DNA of 64,000 nucleotides. Source: Nepenthes gracilis. Its lineage: Eukaryota; Streptophyta; Magnoliopsida; Caryophyllales; Nepenthaceae. The stretch's first letter is position 1. Each line of letters begins with the position of its first letter. Positions 36,301 to 64,000 of the stretch are shown here, in pieces. The notes under the pieces were generated by a model. It made no database searches, was not told where the DNA came from, and worked only from the letters and a program-made list of their open reading frames with translations. The translations under genes and the position numbers were made by a program. The stretch covers positions 9,778,592-9,842,591 of the forward strand of contig BSYO01000019.1 in NCBI GenBank assembly GCA_033239525.1, written 5' to 3'.

Positions 36301-36767
36301 CAGAAGAGTTATGCTAACAAAATGTGACATGACCTTAGTTTCAACGTTGGAGATACCGTTTTTCTTAAAGTATCCCCCATGAGAGGTTTCATTCGATTTG
36401 GAAAGCAGAGCAAACTGAATCCGAGATTCATCAAACCATTTGAAATACTGGGGCGAATTAGCAAGGTGGCCTACCGATAGCTCTACCACCCTCTTTATCA
36501 GGAGTACATGACGTTTTTTACGTGTCTATGCTGAGGAAGTATATCCACAATGAGTCTCACATTATTGGTCATGAGCAGCTAAAGATTCAAGGAGACTTGA
36601 CTTACCTAGAGGAGCCGGTGCAGATTACTGATTGAAGAAATAAAATCATACATTCAAAGGTAATACCACTCGTTAAAGTAGTATGGAACCATCACGAAGA
36701 AAGAGATGCAACCTGAGAAATGGAGGCTGAAATGAGAGAAAAGTATCCCGAGCTCTTCAAGGATTAA
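33330..36767 (+). pseudogene. pol of element A: protease, reverse transcriptase, RNase H, integrase, chromodomain
   Basis: Protease at about 33357-33690 has the active site LIDSGSTHSFV and ILGMD followed by TGA where WLATYHARVD is expected. Reverse transcriptase at about 33890-34580 includes [44 protein letters not shown] and an intact [10 protein letters not shown]. RNase H ([23 protein letters not shown]) is broken by a frameshift near 34945. Integrase has the HHCC zinc domain (EAHRFKYMMH, CLICQQ), Asp in VDFIVGLP, Asp in VSDRDPRF, then QTNG, TAG and MERTIQ. The C-terminal chromodomain-like end (VWNHHEER...MREKYPELFKD) stops near 36767. Order and motifs fit the Tekay/Del lineage. Confidence 0.9.
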
Positions 36768-36798
36768 GGTATATTTTTTAGGACGAAAACCTTTTTTT

Positions 36799-36810
36799 AG
36801 GGGGGTAGAT
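36799..36810 (+). other. Polypurine tract of element A
   Basis: AGGGGGGTAGAT directly before the 3' LTR; this primes plus-strand DNA synthesis in LTR elements. Confidence 0.75.
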
Positions 36811-39567
36811 TATGACTTTCTGAATATTTTTAAATTTAATATAAAATTAGAAAATAAATATTAAATATAATAATAATAATAATAATAATAAATTTGAAAA
36901 ATAGGAGAGCAAATGAACGAAGGAGAGGAAAGAGGGAGAAGCTGATGGCCGAAACTGCAACGATGATTACTGCCGATTTATTGGAGTAGCCATTTTCCTT
37001 CTTTCTCTCAATCATTTGCCTCATTTGCTTTAAAAGCAAAGGTTGCTTTCATGTTTTTATTTGGGAGTCTCGTGAACGGACGAAACTAGCAAAGAGGATT
37101 TGGGATTCCACGGCTGTGACCATCGCCACCGTAGTTGCCGTTGCTGTCACCGAAATTTGTCGAAGTTGCTGCCGTTAGTATTCCTCATTTATCAGGTAAG
37201 TTGATTTGAGATTTCGGTTGTAATATTCTTATTTTGCAAATTGATTTGAGATTCCTTAGCAAGATATTCTCAATTTCTTTACAAGTAAATTCTTCCTTTA
37301 TTCCTGTTGATGTTAATTTCTTGTTTACATGCCCTGATTTTGCTAAAATCGGTTGTGTTTCGGAAGTGAAGTGAGAAATTGAAGGGAAATAGAGCCTTCG
37401 GCTCTGGATAGTGAGGAAATAATTTTTGAGGAGTTTACGATACATTGAGGCTTAAAGATTTTGTGTTCATGACACATAATCAATATTTTTGTAGGATAAA
37501 ACACGAAAGTTAGGATTTTTCCTTCCTACTATGAGAATTGAGAGGGTTGGGAAAAAAATAGAGCACAATGCCCTATTTAGTGCCATGAATTTGATACGGT
37601 AATCAATGGTTAGTTCAACCATATATTTTAATGTCTCAAGGATAAGACGTATACTTAATCGTCCATAAATTTCAATTTGTTTGAGACTGTAAGGAAAATC
37701 TTGAGGTCACAGTGTCGGACGTCACTTTGATGAAGTTAGTTGCTATTTGGGGCTATGCTGTGTTTCATTGATCGCTTGCAAAATTTCCTAGATTAAAGTA
37801 ATTACTGACATGAGTTTGGAGTCATTGTCGAATTGCTGCAATATGTTAGACATACAGATATATATATTATATGAAGGGTATACATGGATATATATATATA
37901 TATATATGTAGGGTATATATATATGTAGGGTATGTATAATATGTATACGTGCACCGTGGGATGGCATATACAAGTTATGTGGATATTTTGATTTATATGT
38001 AAGTGAAGAATATTGCACATGTATTGTTAGATATTGAATATTTATAAATATGGGTATAAATATACCAAAGTATAAGTTAGATAAATGAGAAAATGTAAAG
38101 AAATTTTTATTATTGGACTTACATAGATTTAACATAATAGTTGGATAATATTGAAAGATTGTGGATATCTCTCGGTGACATCAGAATAAAAGAAATTTTG
38201 TAACCTTAGAGGTAATATTAGGACCATGAATGAGTTAGAAAATGATTAAATAAAATATTAGGACATTCGATCGAATATTTAATTTATCATTGATACCGTT
38301 ACTTTTCTTCCGATAATAATATTATTTGTGTCATCTTTGAATGGTATGTGTATGGTCTTTATTAGTATCGAACGATAATTTTTTCATTAAAATTGTAAAG
38401 CCTTTTTTATGTTATATTTGATTGCATGAATAGTTAAATTATTGGCTTCCTACGGTTAAGGTTAAGGAAAGTGTAAAAAAACACTAAAGTATCAATCGAA
38501 TTGGGAGGTTACGACACCTTAGCGTGGTCTAAACTTATCCAATACTGATTTTTGTATCATGGTGATAATAAGGTATATTGTTTGTTGTAGAGAGATGCTT
38601 ATGGTAATGTAATCATCGTAGGAGATGATATCAGGGATATCATTTGGCAAATGGTATCATGGATGGTATGGGCATGCTATGGATACAACCTCTAGGAGAA
38701 CTGTAGGGATAGTGAGGATACTATGGATAACCTCGTTATACTTTCCCAATCATCGTGGATATAAATATGCTGCCTTTGATTTACGGTGGCAGAATAAGGT
38801 CTAAGGAGATTCATTTTGACATTTTGTTTTGGGATTCAGTTGAATCCATAGGTTGTATTTGGTAGAATCCATATGTCAGATTTTACGATATCCGAATTCA
38901 GTGAAATCCATGTTTTTTATTGTTATTCGATTTTCAAGTCGTTCACGCTGATATTCGGACCAGGGGATCCCTTTTTATTTTCTTGTAAGATCGGATTCCG
39001 AGGGATCTTCACCTTTTGTTAGTGAAATCTAATGATCTTTGTCACATCAGAGTTAGAGTAATCCGCTTATATATATTGGTATCGTAAATGCGATAAACTT
39101 TGTTTGACATATTTATCTATTGGATATTGTATTATTATTCATAAATTTTGTCATATCTTTTGTTTTGCTACTATCATTCCTATTTGTTTTAGATTTGCCA
39201 TTACTTATTTGGTATTTGGCTTATTCTTACTATTTTTTTCTTTCCTTCGGAGTAACAGGTTTAGACAATAATGACTGTAAAGTTAAATAAAGAATTGCGG
39301 CGAAAAAGATTGAGATCCAATTGGAAATAGTATTGAATTTATGCTCTAGAAATATTTTGATATTTTGCTTTATTTTGTTAGAATTTTTGAGACTATATAC
39401 TTTTTTGAATTTATGTTTGTTATGAGGATATTTATATCATTATAGTTGTATTTTATTAGTTGTGGACATGTTATGAGTACATACATATATATTGGTTGGA
39501 GACTTATAATTTTTTCTATGTGAACTGGTTTGAGTATTAATTATGGATTTGAGACAAAGTCCTTACA
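36811..39567 (+). repeat. 3' LTR of element A, with 1.55 kb of extra sequence
   Basis: 36811-37350 matches the start and 38901-39567 the end of the 5' LTR. The segment 37351-38900 has no counterpart in the 5' LTR; it carries TA-rich microsatellite sequence (37855-37945, with ATATGTAGGGTAT units). Whether it was inserted here or deleted from the 5' LTR cannot be decided from two copies, and no clear duplication flanks it. Confidence 0.85.
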
Positions 39568-40195
39568 CACGCATTTCTTTTCTAGGCATTTGGTAGCTTT
39601 TCTTCAAAGAAGAGTATTGATTCAATACTCTATTTGGCAAGATTTCGAGGTGATTTGCTTAAACTACCGATTTGGTCTTCTACCACAAGTGATTCTCTGA
39701 TGAGGGCGATCTCTTAACATCAATGGAATTTCATTCGTCTTAATGCGAGATAATCTCCTCCTCTAACTATAAGTAGAGGAGCTCTCAATACCTTGCATCA
39801 AAATCGTCTTCACCAATTGAATGGTATGAGAGTTCGGAAATGGCATGGAGCCTATATAACCACAAGTCGGGATCGGTGGGGATTTTTCACTAATGTTCAA
39901 AGCAGAAGCCGGGGATACGCCTGAAGTCTGCCGTAATTTTTCTCTTTTGAGCCAAACCTGATTCGGCCTCATATCGCACTGAGCAAGGTCTGAGTTTCGG
40001 TGGCCAATTTCTTCTTCCTCCAGGCAGAGACGAATGGTCCTTGTCAGGGCCTGATCCTCATTACTTTAAATTTGGATCCTGTATAACATAACTGATAAAC
40101 AAAAGGTCATAAGATGGCGGAACTTGCTCTCCGAAAAAGATCAAGTGGCACCCTAACTTGTTCGGTAATTTGGATCTAAAAATGCATCAATATCA
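39568..40195. mobile_element. Retroelement debris right of element A, ending like a Tat LTR
   Basis: 39767-39960 is homologous, in the opposite sense, to 59660-59830 of element E (shared AATCGTCTTCA, ATGAGAGTTCG, CATGGAGCC, CGGTGGGGA). The end at 40145-40194 (AAGTGGCACCCTAA, then GGATCTAAAAATGCATCA) resembles the LTR end of E (GGATCTAAAGGTGCATCA at 60973-60990). Parts also resemble the left flank of A near 9835 and 10273. It reads as a rearranged old Tat-like element. Confidence 0.5.
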
Positions 40196-40692
40196 TTCCT
40201 TAATCTCAAAATCAGCTCAAAATAGCTTGTATTTTATTTTATTTTATTTTATTTATTTATTAAGCTTAAAGACAGACTATTGTAGTTTGGGAAAATTATT
40301 CCACACAAATAAAACAGAAAGTAAACTGCGACAAACAGAAGCCATTTAACAAGAAGCATTGGGAACACTTTCTCTCAGTCTTTCTTTTTGAAAAACAATT
40401 ATTAATATTAATATTAATATTAATACATGATTCGTTTGTAAATATTTATGAGATATCTACTCCAACAAAAAGTTCATTAATAAAAACATATAATGAGACA
40501 TTAGAACACAAAATTTTTGGAAGATACAAATATAAATCATTTCGAGTAATTATTTTTTAAAGAAAATTCTTTCCTCTACCCTCATCACTCCCAAAGTCCC
40601 CAACCCACCACCCATAGCCATTTTCTTCCTTCCTTCTCTTTGCTGTTGCCTTTAATCTTCTTCCTTCCAACTCGTCTCTCTCCCGCTGAAAA
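40196..40692 (+). promoter_or_regulatory. Putative promoter and 5' leader region of the zinc-finger gene
   Basis: Contains (TTTTA)n at about 40229-40256, (ATTAAT)n at about 40400-40425 and a CT-rich leader (40565-40690) just before the ATG. No single TATA box can be singled out. Confidence 0.4.
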
Positions 40693-43600
40693 ATGGAAAA
40701 TCAAGATCATACGAAGGCCAATCCATCTGGTTTGCTCTCTCTTGCTCGAAGTTCATGTCTCTCTCTGAAATTTGAGTTTCTTTTGACACTTATTTGCTTG
40801 CTTCTTAAAATCTTGGGACGAGTTTTTCTTGGGTATTTTAATTTAAACTTCTTTACGTTGTTCTGAAGTAAATTTTTAAGTAATGGGGTGGGTTTTCTTT
40901 GGATTGTTTTAGGGCAAAGGGGGCATGGAGTTCATGTCTGCCATAACTGCGGATGGCCATTCCCAAATCCACACCCAAGCGCCAAGCACAGAAGGGCGCA
41001 CAAAAGGATTTGTGGAACCATTGAAGGTTATAAGATCATTAACTCTGGAGAAAAGACCACCCACTTGGATAATTCCGACGATGAGCATCTCTCCGACGAG
41101 GACCACAAAACCGCCGGTAAGACTTCTTCGCTCCCCACCCCACCGGCCTTCCTCTACTCTTATGTTTGCTTATTGAATGGTGGCACTGAAGTTATGAAAA
41201 TCGGTTTTGAAAGGTGCAAGAATAGTGGAGAGCGCTATAAGTAGGAGGAGTAGCGGTGGGATTGGTAGTCGGTCAAACAGATCAACTAGATCGGAAGATG
41301 ATGCGTTTTCTGATGCCGTCACCGATTTCGCTGACGGTCTGGGCACTGATAATGCTCAAGTTACCGGTGAAAATGCTGTTGCTGGTAAGCCTTTTTTGCA
41401 AAATTACATTACTGCTCTATGGATTTGGTTGTCACATGAGTTTTTTGTTTATTATGTTTTCATATGTGAAGAATTATTTGGGTGGTCGTTCCGCTGCTGG
41501 ATTTAAACCTGGTATTTGTTTAATTCAGTGTTGCTTGGGTTGGATTTGCGCATCTAATAGAGCTTTCTATTTTGGACGTGAAGTAGGCCTAAGTTTTGGC
41601 TCCTAAGCTAATGTTACTGACCTTAAATACTTGGATAACTGTTTTAATCATAGATTGCCTGTTTTTAGGGGGAAGGCAATGATTTGCACATCAATGCTTT
41701 TGATTTTGTTATTCTAGTTTTCATTCATGTGACAGGAACTTTAACATGAGCTTCTGTCATAGCTTAATTTTTGTCTGATATTTATGATTGACTGAAGTGG
41801 TTATTTGTCAGAAATAAGCCTTACTGTAACGATACACAATGATTTAAACAACAAACACAACGTTTTTGTAATATATAGATGAGACTGTATACATCTAATC
41901 ATTTCTGGACCCTATCATGCGGGAGGCTCATGCACCAAGCTTCTTTTTGAGGTTTTTTTGTGTTTTTTTTTTTTTCTTTTTGGTCTCTAGTAGTCCTCTC
42001 TGGTTCTTATCTATCTGGTGATAATTCATAGGTGCAAGAATTTCCAACTTCACATATTTTGATTTGGGTAACTTATTTTTGACAGCCATTGCAGTGGATG
42101 GCAACCAGATGCAAATTGTCAAAGACTTGGAAGGTCAGAATGACCTGCTGGAAAGTAGCATGGCATCACAAGATCACATCTCCAGATTGATCAATAATCA
42201 AGATGCAGGTTTGATGTTACATACTGAAACAGAAGAGCTAGTTCTTGACAAGACTATGATGCAATCTTCAACAGCATCCAACCTGCTTAATGCTGATGCA
42301 AACAAAAGTGAAGAGAAGATGCCTAATAAGAGCCTTTCCAAACTCGAAACCTTGTCCTCTGACATTGCTGTGGAAGCATCTGAAGCAGTTGTCTTTTTAG
42401 AAGAATTAAATGGAGAAACTTCAAGCTCTGTGTCAGCAGATACAACTGCAGAGATGACAGGAAAAAAAAGTGATTGTTTGGAGACTCAAGTTGATTCCTC
42501 TGCTGAAATTGATTCCATTGGGAAAAAGTTTTCCTTTGTAAAATCGACTGATGCCATGGATAATGGGAACGAAATAGTTGGCAGCCCTACTGATTTTGGT
42601 GAGCCTCATAATACAAAGATTGAAGGGGATCAAGGCTTTTATGTCCTAAAGGTTCCTAAGGATTTGCCGGAAGAACATCCTGAGAGTATGCTTGATGATT
42701 TCAAGGACCACAAAGGAGAGAAATTTAGCATTTCTCCTGTCCTTAACTCCTCCCATACAGTTTACAGTGTACAACACAATAGTGATTGTGTCATGCAGGA
42801 GAGTCATTCTGCTATCCAATCTACTGAAACTGGTGAAAGTACTTACTTTAGTGCAAAAGATGACCTGTCTGAGAATGTTCATGCAATGGATGATCAACAG
42901 AAGCAAGAAGTTGAGGAAAGCAAGCTTATGGTTGAAGGTGTGCCTGTAGAAGTACCAGTGGAAATCGATGAAACTAAGGCAGGTGAAGTTCATATCTGGC
43001 CAGCTAGAAGTGTAGAAATCCATCCAGACTTAAGAAAAAGTGATAGTGGGCAAGGTCAAACAGTTAGACTGCTTGAAGGGCAGAAGCCTCTTGTGCCATG
43101 CGATGATTCATCCCAGAATGGTGTGCCAGTAGGTGCTGAATTGGTAGGCTGTGATTATCTAGAAACTTGCTTAGTCACAGTTGACCTTGAAGTTTACAAT
43201 GATAAAGGCATCAGAAATTGTGATGCAGTTGATAATGACTGCTGTGAAGTTCCTTTGTATAAAATGCCTACAAGAAATGCTTCATCACCTGAATCAGCTT
43301 ATGCTGCACCGCAAGTTAATCAAACAATCAGTTTGATTGGAGAGAGTGACGTGGGGGACTCTGAGAAGACAAGAGTTGAGAATATTTGCTCGAATAGACA
43401 GGAAGCCAAGGATGAAGAGGAAGGGAGCATTGTTGCTATGCCTGCTAAAAAGTCATCTGATTCTGAATTCATTACCCCTGAATCTGATGACATGGTGCAC
43501 AGGGGAATGGAGCTTGAGACAAAACATGAACACTTCCATATGAATAGGATTTCAAACTCTGTCAATGCCAGCAATGTGACAGGAAATTATTCTCAATCTG

Positions 43601-45475
43601 GTGTAAAAGAAGTGCAAAGCTCTGGTGAGAAAACGATTGGAGTAGGAAGCATTTGTCCACCTGATATGCGTGGTATGTTGAATAATCACACAAATGCTGC
43701 AGTTGATATGAGTCTGATGTTGAATGACAATGCTAATGTGGATTTAGCTCAAAAGGCAGCAGGAAGTCTTGCTGCTATGGAAGTGCATGGAGATGCGGTA
43801 GATTCTGTTCAAAGTTCTGCTGCTGTTGTTGAAGACAACTGCAACAAAGAGGTAAAGGTCAATTCCATGAGCATTCATGACAAGTCCGTGCTAGTGGAAG
43901 TCGATAACAATCTTGTCCAGCAGCAACTTGCCAGTTCAGCAATTGATGTTTTGGCTGATTCAAGTAGCCAAACTGATAGCCTGGAAGCCAATTGGGGATC
44001 AATTTCAGGTACAAGTTGTTCATTAAAGGAGTTAACTGAATGCTATTAAATCTTTACTGTTGTCTTTTCCGGACTCTCTTTATAACCAAATTGGCATGAA
44101 CCTTTTTCTTTCTCGATTATGTACGCATTGATGGAGAACTTTCGTTGTTGTGGAAGTGGGGATGGATGATGTTTGACTTCTAGTCTAGTTTGATTTCAGA
44201 AGATCTCTTGTATTTTTGTAAGAATAAGCCCTAGTGTTACAATAAAGCTGCACCACTGCAATCTAAATGTCAGGGCTTTAAACCTTAAAAAAGTTTCTTT
44301 GCAAATATAAGGGTAAAAGTTGCATACATTTGCCCATTTCAGACTCCACAATGTAGGAACCTCATACGCTGAGATGTCCTTTCTCTGTTTTGTCTCTGCC
44401 CTCTCACCCATAAAACTCAGTAAAGAAAAGATGTGAAACATTTTAAATGGATATTTTAAATGCAGATATTTCTCAATTTTAGAAGACGTGCATTTCTTTG
44501 CATCTCGTTAATGAGCAGGTTGAAATTTGTTTTTGCTATTATGTGGTTGAACTGAGCTGTCATGAGTCCAATTCCATTCCCTTTTAGATGGAAAGAGTTA
44601 CAATACGATGAAGCTCAGGTTGTCTAGGGGCATCTGGAATACAACGAATTTGTTACATAGAGCGTGATTGAGTTGATAATGGATAATGATGCTTTCTGTG
44701 TTAATTTTGTGCATAGTACCCTTCCAATTGACTTGTACACTTCCATTCGACTGTTGGTCTAGAATGAGAAGAAATCATGCTGCAGATGACATGGTCTATG
44801 CTGCTGTTTTTTGTTGTTGCAACAGTTGTCGCATCAAATGACTCTCAGGCATCCGCAAAGACAGAGAAAAGCAGTCTGAAGCCAGAAGCTGCAGCTGAGG
44901 GTCAGCGGTCTGATAAGTCTGATTTCCTTAAGCCACCCTCCTTTACGACACTCGTTGACCCTAGTGTTGGCGATGACAAAAAGGAAGATGCATATGAAAC
45001 CCAAGAATCACAGAACCCAGAAGGGGAGGTCTTGGTGCCCATGCAGCCTGCTTGGTTAACAACCCCTACTTCTATGGCAAATGAGTCACCAGGAAGGCAA
45101 AGGAAGGAGGAGATTATTGCTAAGGTAACTAATTGGAGTACTAGTAAGCAGCAGCATGCTCTGTTGAAAAGCCTCTTGGGCGAAGCCCAAGATGACAGTG
45201 AACCAAAACGACCCAATGCAAAAGAGAACCCTGGCATCGTTCCTCAGAAAGATGAAAGCACAGTGATGATGAATAATGGCTCCACCACGGCAAAAAGGGA
45301 GGAAGAAAGTGTGAGTTTCACAAAGTCCGCTGCTGAAGCTGCCATGAGAGATGCAGAGAAGGAATGGAATTCTCCAGCAAGGTATCCAGCTAACATTAAG
45401 AGAGAGAAGGGGAAAGTCAAGAACAGGCCATACTGGGCACCTTTTATTTGCTGCTCATCTTCACATTCAAGTTAG
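40693..45475 (+). CDS. Single C2H2 zinc-finger protein with long acidic low-complexity region, 994 residues
   Basis: Five exons: 40693-40729, 40913-41116, 41214-41384, 42086-44008 and 44826-45475. All introns are GT-AG and phase 1, and the total is exactly 995 codons with the stop. The ATG has A at -3 and G at +4. Residues 22-42 form a C2H2 finger (CHNCGWPFPNPHPSAKHRRAH: C22, C25, H38, H42), followed by KRICGTIEGYK; this block is strongly conserved in a plant family of unknown function. The large fourth exon (about 640 residues) is Ser/Glu/Asp-rich without a recognised domain. The last exon ends with EEIIAKVTNW...LLKSLLGEA, EAAMRDAEKEWNSP and RPYWAPFICCSSSHSS, which look conserved. Reading through the last intron would stop at 44049. 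A nuclear role is only inferred from the finger. Confidence 0.85.
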
Positions 45476-46823
45476 GGTTCTCGACGGCTGCTTGAGCTCG
45501 TGTAGGGGAGGGACACAGCGAAGATAATGAAGAGGACGGTTCTGCGTGATCAAATTTGGCCCTCATTTTATGCTGCTTACTGTAATAATCTACAAGACTA
45601 GTCTCACATTCGTGTTGCATAGAGATGTAGATATGTGGTAGTGTTGTTTAAATCCCGGACATACTACTGAAATCTCGTCTGTGTGGTACTCTGTGGTTAA
45701 GTTCTCTGATGCAGTGCTAGTGGTGGAAGTAGCGGTGTAACACTGGCGATGAGTTTCTCTGTATAGAGATGAAAACTATACCTTGATCGTGTTGGTGTAT
45801 AATGTTTGTTTGTGCCATTTCCGTTTATACTGGTATGATCTGCTTTATGTCCCACAGACTAGCATGTTGATTTAGCTCGGGTGGTTTTTACATTTACTGT
45901 TCGGCTCGGTTTGGATGTAGGAATTAGAACCTTAAATCCAATTTTGGAGTCAAGTCTTACGCAAAATTTCAATTTTGCTGTTATGACGTCTGACGAAATT
46001 GGAATAAACTGATATTTTGATTTCGTGTGTTAATTCATTAGAATTTAGAAAGTGGGCAACAGTTCTTGCGTAAATTTTAAAGATAAAATAAAAAATTATA
46101 GTTCCGAAATTAAAAGTAATCTATCGATTAAGCATTAATAAAATTAAACGAACGCAATAAAAACCAGCTGATAGGACGTTTCAGTTGCTCCGAACAGGCG
46201 GGTAGAGATCGATTCAGCGTGATTTTATTTTTAATTTATTTTTTAGAAATATGTAGGTATTATTTTAAGAAAATGCAAGGCCAAATATTTTAATAAGCGA
46301 CTAAAATACATCTACATCCCAACATAAATTTTAAAAAACTCTTTACGTTAAAATTCATTCATCCAAAACTCCAGAAAGAAAGACGGTTCAATCGAGAGGC
46401 ACGCTCAGAAACGGGGAACTTTGGCATACTCTACGAAGAAGAATGAAAATAATAATAATATCCGAGTTCCAAACAGAATAACCTTAATCCCGGATGCATA
46501 ACATTCAGACAAAACACATGTTTAACCTGCGACATACAGAGAGAGAAAAATGAACCTGTAGCTTAAGCATGGGAAGCTCTTGTAAATACATTTCCTCGGC
46601 CCATGCCCATCTTTCCTGTGTAACTAAAGTTCTTTTGTCTTTTGTACACCATTTGGATTATTAGTCCGAGCACACACCTCCTGATTCATCAAGCAATCGT
46701 AGCTATTCCAGGGGCATTCAATCCCACTGCCTCCGTCAACAGAATCAATACGACCCGGCAGGTCATCAGGGAAGAGAACGCCTGGATTGTGACACACGGA
46801 ACGGCCTCAATTTTGTCATGCTC
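45476..46823. other. Convergent intergenic region and 3' untranslated regions
   Basis: The zinc-finger gene ends at 45475 (plus) and SEC23 ends at 46824 (minus), so both 3' untranslated regions lie here. No further gene or repeat is evident apart from AT-rich stretches near 46030-46350. Confidence 0.6.
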
Positions 46824-63709
<16,886 letters not shown>

Positions 63710-64000
63710 CTGTCAATTAAAATACAAGATAACAAAATAGAACATGAAAAACAATCAGGATTTGTCACATTCTACCTGCATTACTATTTCACTTTGGAGA
63801 GATGACCATATCAAATAAGCACTAAATCCACCGTAAATGTAACTCACACTGCCTACCATGCAAAGGTTAAAAAAAATCTCCATAACCCCTGTTAAAAAGA
63901 TACTATGTAACTAAAGAGAACCACAGAATTCATCATAAGCAGAAATCATATCTAAATCTTAATTTTTTTCCATATTATGGATCTATCCTAGTAATAAGGA
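63710..64000 (-). other. SEC23 intron at the right window edge
   Basis: No exon matching the preceding Sec23 segment is visible up to the end of the window, so this is intron and the 5' exons lie beyond 64000. Confidence 0.6.

Larger units (their letters stand above)
11101..39567 (+). mobile_element. Element A: Tekay/Del-like Ty3/gypsy retrotransposon, host of a nested insertion
   Basis: LTRs lie at 11101-12367 and 36811-39567. Both begin with a TGTGACATCCC-like sequence (TATGACTTTC in the 3' copy) followed by the same AATATTTTTAAATTTAAT. Both end with an ATTATGGATTTG-containing tail and TTACA. A primer site follows the 5' LTR and a purine tract precedes the 3' LTR. Gag lies at 12540-13557; protease, reverse transcriptase, RNase H and integrase at 33330-36767. 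The two coding parts are separated by element B. Without B the element would be about 8.7 kb. The 5-bp flanks (CATAC and CACGC) match at three positions only, so the target duplication is not clear. Many stops and frameshifts make it inactive. Confidence 0.9.

Noticed and set aside
42433..43574. Several minus-strand open frames opposite the large zinc-finger exon
   Set aside because: They are shadows of the plus-strand coding exon, which is supported by five in-phase splice junctions.
44009..44049. Alternative end of the zinc-finger protein by reading through the fourth donor
   Set aside because: The CAG|GTACAAG donor and the in-phase exon at 44826 with a conserved-looking end make the spliced form more likely; kept only as a possible isoform.

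Overview
This window is nuclear DNA from a flowering plant, most likely a eudicot. The signs are spliced genes with GT-AG introns, Ty3/gypsy retrotransposons of plant lineages (Tekay/Del-like and Tat-like), an Au-type SINE, a MITE-like element and abundant A/T microsatellites. No bacterial, organellar or viral segment was recognised. I name no species.

Three host genes are present. A methyltransferase gene resembling plant histidine protein methyltransferase 1/METTL18 is represented by its last four exons (+, 5319-6234); its earlier exons are not visible upstream, where retroelement debris lies. A complete five-exon gene (+, 40693-45475) encodes a predicted 994-residue protein with one N-terminal C2H2 zinc finger and a long acidic, low-complexity body. 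The 3' two-thirds of a SEC23 gene (COPII coat) runs on the minus strand, converging on the zinc-finger gene; ten exons lie between 46824 and 63709 and the 5' end is outside the window. One SEC23 intron is 10.9 kb and holds a complete LTR element.

The rest is mostly transposable elements. At 1-4087 a gypsy integrase/chromodomain relic is split by a 3.4-kb LTR-like insertion. From 11101 to 39567 there is a nest. Element A (Tekay/Del-like) was interrupted between gag and protease by element B (Tat-like, 13558-33329, exact 5-bp target duplication AAGTC). B was interrupted in its antisense ORF by element C (21350-29082, two ~1.64-kb LTRs, gag only), and in its 3' LTR by a poly(A)-ending insertion D (~31077-33177). 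Element E (53814-60990) is a second, shorter Tat-like element in the SEC23 intron; it has lost pol but kept a homologous antisense ORF. All element ORFs carry stops or frameshifts, so none looks autonomous.

The most interesting signal is the Tat antisense gene: in B it has its own TATA-like sequence, a leader, a 74-nt phase-preserving intron and a coiled-coil tail, with a 36-bp minisatellite directly upstream of its putative promoter. A homologue survives in E. A second signal is a 24-bp micro-insertion in a SEC23 intron flanked by a 15-bp duplication, which carries the same 12-bp 3' end as the 2.1-kb element D. All comparisons were made by eye.
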